NCBI GenBank assembly: GCA_937915885.1
Contig: CALGGP010000231.1
Location: 1-7,774 of the forward strand
DNA: 7,774 bases
Direction: 5' to 3'
Source of the DNA: an uncultured Selenomonadales bacterium
GTDB taxonomy: Bacteria > Bacillota > Negativicutes > Selenomonadales > Selenomonadaceae
In this document: positions 1-5,651 of the stretch, piece after piece
Numbering within the stretch: position 1 is the stretch's first letter
Layout of the letters: every line of letters begins with the position of its first letter
Program-made: the position numbers and the translations under genes
Notes under the pieces: generated by a model
Told to the model about the DNA's origin: nothing
The model's input: only the letters and a program-made list of their open reading frames with translations
Database searches by the model: none

Positions 1-15
1 CATAAAAGATTCCTT
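1..15 (-). promoter_or_regulatory. Possible ribosome-binding site and start codon of a divergent gene
   Basis: Read on the minus strand, AAGGAA (plus 15 to 10) is followed after six bases by ATG (plus 3 to 1). This is a textbook Shine-Dalgarno spacing and would begin a gene transcribed leftwards out of the window. Only the start codon would be inside, so nothing can be said about the product. An alternative in-frame-independent ATG on the same strand at 32 to 30 has a weaker purine stretch in front of it. The divergent arrangement with the kinase gene at 196 fits the AT-rich, promoter-like character of the DNA between them. Confidence 0.35.
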
Positions 16-137
16 CGGCGATTGTACAACATAAAAATCTTTTCTTCAACCTCGCGGCTAAAAAATGTCAATAACCTTTTCAACACAGTTTATAATTCCC
101 CTTTTAACTCCCGCAAAAAATTTTTGGCAAAAAATGA

Positions 138-167
138 TTGACAAAGTGTTTCGTCTTGCCGTATCGT
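138..167 (+). promoter_or_regulatory. Candidate sigma-70-type promoter for the ROK kinase gene
   Basis: A perfect TTGACA -35 box (138-143) is followed after 18 bp by TATCGT (162-167), which matches the TATAAT consensus at four of six positions. The site lies in an AT-rich stretch about 30 bp before the kinase start codon, giving a short leader with the GGGGG ribosome-binding site at 184-188. The -10 box is only fair, so this is a prediction from consensus and position alone. Confidence 0.45.
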
Positions 168-195
168 TGAAGAAATTTTTTTTGGGGGTCAAGCG

Positions 196-1080
196 ATGAG
201 AAAAATTTTGACGATAGATGTCGGCGGCACTTTTATTAAACACGCGCTCATGGACGAGCACTCAAATATCCTCGAGCGCGGTAAAGTTCCGACGCCCAAG
301 TCCAATCGCGACGACTTCATCAGCGCCGTCGTCAATATCCATCGGGCTTATTCCAACGCCGAAGGCATTGCGCTTTCCATGCCCGGCATCATCGACGCCG
401 TCAACGGGGTTTGCATCACCAGCGGCGCACTCGAATATAACAACGGGCTCCGCGTCATCGATACTCTTCAGTCGATCGTCCCCGTCAAAATCACCGTCGA
501 AAACGACGCGAAATGCGCCGCGCTCGCCGAAGCCTCCATCGGAGCGCTCGCCGACGTCAGCGACGGCTTTGTTTTGATCTTCGGCACCGCGATCGGCGGC
601 GCTTTTATCAAGGATCATAAAATTCATCGCGGCTCCCATTTTTCCGCCGGCGAAGTCTCTTTCACCATCACCGACATCGACGGCAGTCCGACCGAAGAAA
701 ATTTTTGGGGCTTCCAATGCGGCGTCCCTCAACTGCTCGAAAGCTACGCTCAAAAAATAAATTCTCCCGTCGAAAATGTCAGCGGCGAAAAATTTTTTGA
801 CGCCGTCAATCAAAATGATCCCGTCGCCGTCAATTGCCTCGAGCACTTCACCCGTCGGATCGCGATCCAAATTTTTAATCTGCAGATGCTTTTCGATCCT
901 CAACGCTTCGCCGTCGGAGGCGGCATCAGCGCTCAACAATCTTTCATCGATCACATCAATAAAAATATCGATCGGCTCCGCGCGGAGTGTCGATTCAATC
1001 TCCCGAGCCCGACCGTCGTCGCTTGCAAATTTCAAAACAACGCAAATCTCATCGGCGCACTTCAACATTTTCTCCCATGA
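196..1080 (+). CDS. ROK-family sugar kinase (beta-glucoside kinase-like)
   Basis: This is a 294-residue ROK (repressor, ORF, kinase) protein, most likely a cytoplasmic ATP-dependent sugar kinase. Its length is that of the kinases, with no N-terminal DNA-binding domain, so it is not a ROK repressor. The phosphate-binding loop DVGGT is at residues 8-12. The sugar-binding and catalytic ENDA is at 102-105, with Asp104 the expected general base. The second nucleotide loop FGTAIGG is at 129-135, and a further glycine loop GGGI is at 241-244. The usual sugar-contact motif GxxGxAGExGH appears as a variant, with A151-G152-E153 present but no following Gly-His, and the usual CxCGxxGC zinc cluster is absent. 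From memory, this combination is typical of the beta-glucoside kinase and related Firmicutes branch rather than of glucokinase, but the substrate is not determined. The start is set by GGGGG at 184-188, seven bases before the ATG. The downstream permease has its own promoter. Confidence 0.88.
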   Translation: MRKILTIDVGGTFIKHALMDEHSNILERGKVPTPKSNRDDFISAVVNIHRAYSNAEGIALSMPGIIDAVNGVCITSGALEYNNGLRVIDTLQSIVPVKITVENDAKCAALAEASIGALADVSDGFVLIFGTAIGGAFIKDHKIHRGSHFSAGEVSFTITDIDGSPTEENFWGFQCGVPQLLESYAQKINSPVENVSGEKFFDAVNQNDPVAVNCLEHFTRRIAIQIFNLQMLFDPQRFAVGGGISAQQSFIDHINKNIDRLRAECRFNLPSPTVVACKFQNNANLIGALQHFLP

Positions 1081-1087
1081 ATTGATA

Positions 1088-1116
1088 TTTACATTTCCCG
1101 CGCCATGGTGTATTAT
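1088..1116 (+). promoter_or_regulatory. Sigma-70-type promoter for the LptF/LptG permease gene
   Basis: TTTACA (1088-1093) and TATTAT (1111-1116) each match consensus at five of six positions and are separated by exactly 17 bp. The pair sits in the 87-bp gap after the kinase stop codon. It would start transcription near 1123, leaving a leader of about 45 bases before the permease ATG. No terminator hairpin is visible between the kinase stop and this promoter, so read-through from the kinase gene is also possible. Confidence 0.6.
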
Positions 1117-1167
1117 ATTTGATGTATTTTTATCGGCTCGATCATTCAAACGAACGGGAGCAGTGGT

Positions 1168-2262
1168 ATGGGGCTCAGGATTTTAGACAAATATATTTTT
1201 CGTGAGGTTGTGCTTGCCTTTCTGTTCGGCATCTGCGCTTTCTCCGCCGTCTTCATCGGCTCCGGCACTCTCTTTAAAATCGCTCGTTACATCACCGATT
1301 ACGGCGCGTCGTTCTCATCCGTCGTAAAAATTTTCGTCTACGGGCTGCCCGCGATCGTCATGTGGACGTTCCCCATGTCGATGCTGCTCGCCTCCCTCTT
1401 GACGTTCGGTCGACTGTCGAGCTCGAGTGAGATCACCGCCATGAAGTCGTGCGGCATCGGCTTCGCTCGAATTGCCGCGCCCGCCATTTTCCTCGGGCTC
1501 GTCGTCAGCGGCTGCGCGATCCTTTTCAATGAGCACGTCGTGCCGTGGGCGAATACCGCCTACAACAACGTCCTCTATTACGAGATTCAGGGCAACACCG
1601 AGATGAAGTCGCAAGATCACGTCATAGTCAAGGAAATTCGCGACGGCAAAATGCAACGGCTCGTCTACGCTCGAGAATATGAGGCGTCGAGTGAAACGTT
1701 GCAGGGCGTGACGATGCAGGAGTTTAACGACGACGGCAAGGTGATTCACGTCGAGAATGCCGAATACGCCGAGTGGAAGGATCAGACGTGGATCATGCAT
1801 CGCGGGATCATTTATGATATCTCCGAAGACGATCGGACACATACGATGCGGTTTGACAAACAAATGCTGCCGGTCAAGGCGAGCCCGCGTCAAATCGTCC
1901 GTGAACAGAAAAAGCCCGAAGAGCTCACGATGAAGGAGCTCAAGGCGCAAATCGAGATCATGAAGACGCAATACGTCAGCACGAGCAAACTTGAGACGGA
2001 GCTGTATCAGCGGGTGAGCGTGCCGCTGGCGAGTTTGATCTTTGCGCTGATAGGAGTGCCGCTGGGGCTGCAGCCGACGAGAAATTCATCGTCGATGGGG
2101 TTTGCGTTGAGCGTCATCATAATATTTTTGTACTACGCGGTGATGACGTTGGCGAACGCGATCGGTCGGAGCGGGGCGCTGGCGCCAATGTACGCGGTGT
2201 GGATTCCGAATGTGATCGGATTGATCTGCGGGATATTCCTGGTCAGGCGCGCATCACAGTAA
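1168..2262 (+). CDS. LptF/LptG-family lipopolysaccharide export permease (YjgP/YjgQ)
   Basis: This 364-residue inner-membrane protein is of the LptF/LptG family, the transmembrane part of the LptB2FG ABC transporter that extracts lipopolysaccharide from the inner membrane and passes it to LptC/LptA. Length and layout match the family (about 360 residues). Three hydrophobic segments lie near residues 13-33, 52-82 and 101-121. A long hydrophilic periplasmic part at about 122-280 would be the beta-jellyroll domain, and three more membrane segments are near 284-302, 310-332 and 338-358. Family-like signatures include EITAMKSCGIGF (88-99), which would form the coupling region contacting the LptB ATPase, NEHVVPWAN (121-129), and the QRVSVPLASLIFALIGVPLG stretch starting at 281. 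GGGAG at 1156-1160, seven bases upstream, supports the ATG. I cannot tell LptF from LptG. No lptA, lptB, lptC or second permease gene is in the window. Codon use changes strongly along the gene (see findings). Confidence 0.9.
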   Translation: MGLRILDKYIFREVVLAFLFGICAFSAVFIGSGTLFKIARYITDYGASFSSVVKIFVYGLPAIVMWTFPMSMLLASLLTFGRLSSSSEITAMKSCGIGFARIAAPAIFLGLVVSGCAILFNEHVVPWANTAYNNVLYYEIQGNTEMKSQDHVIVKEIRDGKMQRLVYAREYEASSETLQGVTMQEFNDDGKVIHVENAEYAEWKDQTWIMHRGIIYDISEDDRTHTMRFDKQMLPVKASPRQIVREQKKPEELTMKELKAQIEIMKTQYVSTSKLETELYQRVSVPLASLIFALIGVPLGLQPTRNSSSMGFALSVIIIFLYYAVMTLANAIGRSGALAPMYAVWIPNVIGLICGIFLVRRASQ

Positions 2263-2306
2263 AAAAGAGGCGCCGACGGAGATTGTTTAAGGGCGCCGTC
2301 GGCGCT
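2261..2306 (-). terminator. Hairpin with T-tract on the minus strand
   Basis: A perfect 10-bp stem is formed by GCGCCGACGG (2270-2279) and its complement (2296-2305), with a 16-base loop. On the plus strand no T-run follows. On the minus strand the stem is followed by CTC and six Ts (plus-strand A-run 2261-2266), the form of a Rho-independent terminator. It begins directly after the permease stop codon. It would stop leftward transcripts entering the 3' end of the permease gene. In the rightward direction it can only be a 3'-end stabiliser or weak pause. No minus-strand gene is evident, so the role is uncertain. Confidence 0.35.
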
Positions 2307-2367
2307 CCCGCCCACCACCGGCGGCGCCCAACAGAGGACAGTACTGCCCACCCGCGTCGGCGGCGCC
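2288..2367 (+). repeat. Palindromic dispersed repeat, copy 1
   Basis: The ends of this stretch pair as a 14-bp stem (2292-2305 with 2354-2367, including two G-U pairs). It begins TAAGGGCGC (2288-2296) and ends with a 21-base block starting CCCACCCG (2347-2367). The same layout occurs downstream of the 682-codon gene at 5559-5624, with the 21-base end block 19/21 identical. Here no T-run follows, so it is not an ordinary terminator in this orientation. The left arm can alternatively pair with the minus-strand terminator-like hairpin at 2270-2279. Confidence 0.5.
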
Positions 2368-2375
2368 ACCACAAT

Positions 2376-2496
2376 CGGTTGAAGGCAACACAGCCGCTTA
2401 CCGTCGAGCGCGGCGATCAATCGTCGTCGGCGGCGCCCGAATCGAGCGATTGAAGGCAATACAACCGCTTACCTTCGAGCACGGCGATCAATCGTC
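2376..2496 (+). repeat. Direct repeat of 50 bp at 71-bp spacing
   Basis: Two 50-bp copies (2376-2425 and 2447-2496) match at about 45 of 50 positions. The shared core runs TTGAAGGCAA at the left and CGGCGATCAATCGTC at the right. The 21-bp spacer contains one of the GTCGGCGGCGCC 12-mers. Because 71 is not a multiple of three, the two copies are read in different frames, and the five differences are scattered, both of which favour a non-coding repeat. The family is unknown to me. Confidence 0.6.
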
Positions 2497-2601
2497 AGCG
2501 CCTGCCTTCCGTGGGCGGCGCAAATGGATGGCAGCCAAAATAGTCGGGCGCGCTGTTTCGGAGCCATTTCTGATAAAAGGTACGTGCGCCGTCGGCATGA
2601 C

Positions 2602-2640
2602 GTGGGCGGTCGGCACCCAACCGAGGTCGGCGGCGCCCAC
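2602..2640 (+). repeat. Inverted repeat upstream of the 247-codon gene
   Basis: GTGGGCG (2602-2608) is complementary to CGCCCAC (2634-2640). Inside the loop, TCGG (2610-2613) can pair with CCGA (2621-2624). The structure ends about 55 bases before the next start codon and would lie in the leader of the 247-codon gene if transcription begins upstream of it. It overlaps the third GTCGGCGGCGCC copy, so it may just be another member of the local palindromic repeats rather than a regulator. Confidence 0.35.
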
Positions 2641-2695
2641 CGATAAAAGCCCCGCAAAAATAAAACGACGAAATCAAAAAAGGAGAGAGGCAGCC

Positions 2696-3439
2696 ATGAA
2701 TTTTTTTGAGATGGTCAAGAAGTGGACCGTCAACGATTATCGGACGCAAGGCATCAAGTCCGAAGTCATCATCGATATGCTCATTTCGGAGTTCGTCGCC
2801 GAGATCGTCGCTTTCGGTCTCGAGATCGACGTCAAGGATAAATCCAAAATTAAACTCCTCGCCAAGGAATTTCCCATCAAACTCGGCGAAAAGTACATCA
2901 AAAATACTAAGGCATCGTATCTGATCGGCGACGACGTCAATCGGAAAATCTATCTGACGGAGCTCAACACCAACGCTTGGAATTTCCCCGGTCGAGACGA
3001 TCGCGAACAGCTGACGTCGCTCGTCAACGCCGAAGATGACGGCGTCGATAAACTTTGGGACTTCTTCTTTAAGGTGCTCGACCGTCACATCAAACGCCCG
3101 ACAGAGGAGAGCCGCAAATATTTTTACACACTCCATAAATTGATCGACGGGATCGGATTGCTGCCGTCAATGAAAATGAGCGAGCTCGAAAAGGAAGTCA
3201 AGCGCGCCTTCAACGGCTACCAATTGCGCATCATTTATATCAGCATGCCGCCGATCGATGTCGAGGAAAAATCGCTCTCCGACGGTCGAAAACTGTTTAA
3301 GGTGATGAGCGTCGTGCATTTGAAGGATATTCTCGACAATCCCGAAGCCTTCAACGAGTACCTTGCCGAAGAAAAAAATGAAAGTTGGGCGTCGACGCGC
3401 GAGATTCTCGACGAGATTATGAATTACGTCAAGAAATAA
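2696..3439 (+). CDS. Hypothetical protein, 247 residues
   Basis: I do not recognise this protein. It is soluble in appearance, with no signal peptide or membrane segment, is strongly charged, and contains no cysteine. The N-terminal third (about 12-70) reads as amphipathic helices rich in Lys, Asp and Glu. A conserved-looking central stretch follows, from YLIGDD (75-80) through the aromatic TNAWNFPGRDD (92-102). The C-terminal half is again mostly helical, with one likely beta strand near LRIIYISMP (177-185). The start at 2696 is chosen because AGGAGAGAGG (2681-2690) lies just upstream and because the frame only acquires coherent protein character from here. An earlier in-frame ATG at 2450 would add 82 residues encoded by the repeat region. 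The next gene begins 62 bases later with no visible terminator or promoter between, so the two are probably co-transcribed and may act together. Confidence 0.75.
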   Translation: MNFFEMVKKWTVNDYRTQGIKSEVIIDMLISEFVAEIVAFGLEIDVKDKSKIKLLAKEFPIKLGEKYIKNTKASYLIGDDVNRKIYLTELNTNAWNFPGRDDREQLTSLVNAEDDGVDKLWDFFFKVLDRHIKRPTEESRKYFYTLHKLIDGIGLLPSMKMSELEKEVKRAFNGYQLRIIYISMPPIDVEEKSLSDGRKLFKVMSVVHLKDILDNPEAFNEYLAEEKNESWASTREILDEIMNYVKK

Positions 3440-3501
3440 TTTTTCGGGCAAAAAAATTTTCGACAGAACACGACACCTGCTCCCGACGAAGGAGAATTGC
3501 A

Positions 3502-5550
3502 ATGGCGGAACAAGATTCAAAAATAATATTTTGGGACAGGCATGAGGCGGCGCTGTTGATCGACTTGTGCGTCAAGATTCACGGCAACGAAGTCAAGCGC
3601 GCCGACGGGTTGATGAAACTCTCAAAGATGCTCAAAAATCGCGCCAAGCTCATGGGGCGCAAGGTCGATGCCGACTTCCGCAGCGTCGAGCGCATTTCGA
3701 TCCCCTACGCTATGGTCGAATATCTCATGACTGACGGTTTGCGCGGCGAGCCGGGTGCGTCGCCGATTTTTGCGTCCGTTTATCGCACCTTCGTCTCCGA
3801 GCCCGAAGAGTTTAAAAAAATCCTCGCCGAAGCCGAAAATCAATGCCGTCGCAAAGTTTTCGAGTTCGATACTCACGAAGTGATCAAGCTCATCGAAGCC
3901 TCCAACAAATTTGCCAAGCTCGACGATCTGAACGCCGCCGTCGACAATCTCTCGAAACTGCTCAAGGATTATGCGCATAAGCGCGGCGTCGACGACAGCG
4001 ATACGTCGCGAGACGTGCCGGAGATCGTCCGACGGTTGAGCGTGATCGACGGGCTCAAGCGCGGGCGGCAGGTCGATTCGGCGGCTCCGCGCGAAGTTTT
4101 TTTGGTCAAGCTCAGCAAATACGATCCCGATAAATTCCACGCCCTGTTGCTCGAGGCAAACAAAGCGCTCGGCATCGAAACCGTCATGCCGTCGAAGGAG
4201 ACGTTGACGGATATCCTCCGCAATCACTTCCCGACCGGATTTAAATTCGGCTCGGCGGTCGCGATGAAACAGTTCCGGCGTTGCCTCGGTGAAGAAGCCG
4301 TGCGCGATATCGAGGACGCTCAATTGATCAAGGCGATCCGTGAGATCACAATCGGGCGCGGCGATAAATTGTTTTTGCCTTACGACGAGCGACAGCAAAA
4401 TCTTATCGATGAGATCGAGTCCGTTGTGCGCGATATTTTTGATCGCGGCTATTCGTGCGTGTATGTCGAGAAATTATTCGAGCGTTACGCGGAGCGGCTG
4501 GCGGACGTGTTGAAAATCAATTCGATGCTCGATCTGATGGAGCGGCAGGGTTGGGAGAAAAACATTCTGTCGCGCGGCGTGCCCGATATTGCGTCGGACG
4601 TGCAAAAATTTTTCCGCGAGGCGCATCGGCAGATCACGTATTACGAGCTCGAGCAGGCGCTGTGGTTCGTGCCGTTTGAAAAGTTGAAGACGGCGGTGAT
4701 CGCGTCGCCGCGCATCATCAGCGTCAAGGCGGACACGTACATGGATTTGGACGCGTTCCCGCTTGCCGACGACGAGCGCCCGAAGGTCGAGCAGGTGATC
4801 AAAGAGGCGCTTCAGCCGGTGCAATCGATGTCGGTTGAGGAGTGTCGACGGATCGTCTATCGGTCGTTCCCCGAGCTGGAGCAGGCGACGTCGGATTATT
4901 CCTCTCAAGGGTTCGGGAGCGTATTGCGCGGGCTGTTCGGCAATAAATTTTCATTCAATCGGAATATGATCAGTTCGGCGTGCGAGCTGGTAAGCAAGCG
5001 GCAGTTGTTTGTGGATTTCTGCAACGAGCGGGAGGAATTTACGCTTGACGAGTTGCAGGCGTTTGCGGAGGAGATCAATTCGCAGATTGAATTTAAGAGT
5101 GTGCGTCGAGTGGCGGTGCGCATCAGCGTTGAGCAGTTCCTCCGTCGGGATCGGATAAAATTTGATGTGGCGGCGATTGACGGGGTGCTTGACGGGCTGA
5201 TTGACGATTGCAAGTCGATCAAAAGTTTGTCGCTGCATTTTGAGGAGTTGCCGCCGATTGACGGTTTCGAGTGGAATGAATATATTTTGGAGAGTTATTT
5301 ATTCTGCTTCAGTGAGAAATTCGAGCTGATCAATTCGGTGTTCTCGAAACTGAGTTGGGGCGGAGCGGCGGGGCGGCGGTCGCTGCACTTGGCGTTCGAG
5401 GACGTAGCGGAAAAAATACTGTCGAAGTCAAAGCACTGGCGCGATCGAGAGACGGCGCTTGATCTGTTGGTGAGCGAAAAAATTTTATTGCGTCGGGCGT
5501 TCAAAGATATCGACGAGGTGATTCGAAGGCTCCGCGCGGAGTTCGATTGA
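3502..5550 (+). CDS. Uncharacterised multidomain protein with tandem N-terminal modules, 682 residues
   Basis: This is a large soluble protein of unknown function, predicted to be mostly helical. Residues about 8-116 and 118-224 are two diverged copies of one module. Each has HE-x-x-x-x-LI near its start (14-20 and 125-131), LSK-x-LK in the middle (40-45, 150-155), and a closing part in which an F-x-x-x-Y or L motif is followed by EEFKKIL/DKFHALL and EA (90-111, 200-219). From memory, similar modules occur in large Firmicutes proteins, but I cannot name a family. Residues about 285-680 resemble successive small helical or winged-helix units: 296-350, 376-420 (ITYYELEQAL, then RIISVKADTYMDLD), 425-500 (including GFGSVLRGLFGNKFSFN) and 510-560. 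This suggests nucleic-acid binding. No ATPase, nuclease or methylase motif is seen. The ATG at 3502 has AAGGAG (3489-3494) seven bases upstream. An ATG at 3385 overlaps the previous gene and lacks such a site. The gene ends at a terminator. Confidence 0.75.
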   Translation: MAEQDSKIIFWDRHEAALLIDLCVKIHGNEVKRADGLMKLSKMLKNRAKLMGRKVDADFRSVERISIPYAMVEYLMTDGLRGEPGASPIFASVYRTFVSEPEEFKKILAEAENQCRRKVFEFDTHEVIKLIEASNKFAKLDDLNAAVDNLSKLLKDYAHKRGVDDSDTSRDVPEIVRRLSVIDGLKRGRQVDSAAPREVFLVKLSKYDPDKFHALLLEANKALGIETVMPSKETLTDILRNHFPTGFKFGSAVAMKQFRRCLGEEAVRDIEDAQLIKAIREITIGRGDKLFLPYDERQQNLIDEIESVVRDIFDRGYSCVYVEKLFERYAERLADVLKINSMLDLMERQGWEKNILSRGVPDIASDVQKFFREAHRQITYYELEQALWFVPFEKLKTAVIASPRIISVKADTYMDLDAFPLADDERPKVEQVIKEALQPVQSMSVEECRRIVYRSFPELEQATSDYSSQGFGSVLRGLFGNKFSFNRNMISSACELVSKRQLFVDFCNEREEFTLDELQAFAEEINSQIEFKSVRRVAVRISVEQFLRRDRIKFDVAAIDGVLDGLIDDCKSIKSLSLHFEELPPIDGFEWNEYILESYLFCFSEKFELINSVFSKLSWGGAAGRRSLHLAFEDVAEKILSKSKHWRDRETALDLLVSEKILLRRAFKDIDEVIRRLRAEFD

Positions 5551-5562
5551 AATTTTTATAAG

Positions 5563-5637
5563 GGCGCTGCCGATTTGGGGGTGACGGATTAAAGGACGCG
5601 GTTCCCACCCGTGTCGTCGGCGCCTTTTTTGTTTTTT
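5563..5637 (+). terminator. Long-loop Rho-independent terminator (dispersed repeat, copy 2)
   Basis: GGCGCTGCCGA (5563-5573) pairs with TCGTCGGCGCC (5614-5624) as an 11-bp stem with one G-U pair and one mismatch. It is followed directly by TTTTTTGTTTTTT (5625-5637). The 40-base loop can itself fold, with GGGTG (5579-5583) facing CACCC (5606-5610). It begins 13 bases after the stop codon of the 682-codon gene and ends only 14 bases before the galE start codon. It therefore either terminates the upstream operon or, if a promoter lies inside it, sits in the galE leader. It shares its layout and end block with the repeat at 2288-2367. Confidence 0.65.
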
Positions 5638-5651
5638 GAGGAGGAGATTTT

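Larger units (their letters stand above)
2263..2695. other. 433-bp repeat-rich region without a convincing gene
   Basis: I see no credible protein gene here. Open frames exist on both strands because the DNA is GC-rich, but they have Arg-, Pro- and His-heavy low-quality translations, and the internal repeat shifts frame between copies. The hexamer GGCGCC occurs six times (starting at 2269, 2292, 2323, 2362, 2432 and 2632). The 12-mer GTCGGCGGCGCC occurs exactly three times (2356-2367, 2426-2437, 2626-2637). Several self-complementary pairs can fold, including 2292-2305 with 2354-2367 and 2602-2608 with 2634-2640. No clear promoter for the downstream gene was found, although one must lie here or further upstream. 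The region may hold a non-coding transcript or be an accumulation of short dispersed palindromic elements. Confidence 0.6.

Noticed and set aside
21..49. Leftward promoter TTGAAG, 17 bp, TACAAT (plus 49 to 21)
   Set aside because: Spacing is ideal, but transcription would start at about position 14, inside the proposed minus-strand ribosome-binding site at 15-10, leaving almost no leader. Kept out unless the divergent gene starts further left.
262..1149. Long minus-strand open frame opposite the kinase gene (295 codons), and similar ones opposite the other genes
   Set aside because: These are mirror frames of GC-rich coding DNA. The plus-strand products carry clear family motifs and the minus-strand translations carry none.
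2199..2453. 84-codon open frame overlapping the permease end
   Set aside because: Its translation is Arg-, His- and Pro-rich. It covers the permease C terminus in another frame and then repeat DNA, and there is no ribosome-binding site.
2450..2695. N-terminal extension of the 247-residue protein from the ATG at 2450
   Set aside because: The extra 82 residues are encoded by the repeat region, have basic low-complexity character unlike the rest, and lack a ribosome-binding site, whereas AGGAGAGAGG directly precedes the ATG at 2696.
2263..2695. CRISPR array
   Set aside because: There are only two copies of the 50-bp repeat with a 21-bp spacer, the repeats are imperfect, other repeats are irregularly spaced, and no cas gene is nearby.
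3385..3501. N-terminal extension of the 682-residue protein from the ATG at 3385
   Set aside because: It would overlap the end of the previous gene by 55 bases and has no ribosome-binding site. AAGGAG at 3489-3494 fits the ATG at 3502, and the recognisable module begins just after it.
2263..5624. Insertion sequence or transposon
   Set aside because: No transposase or integrase motif is seen in any frame, the flanking palindromes are in the same rather than inverted orientation, and no target-site duplication was seen.
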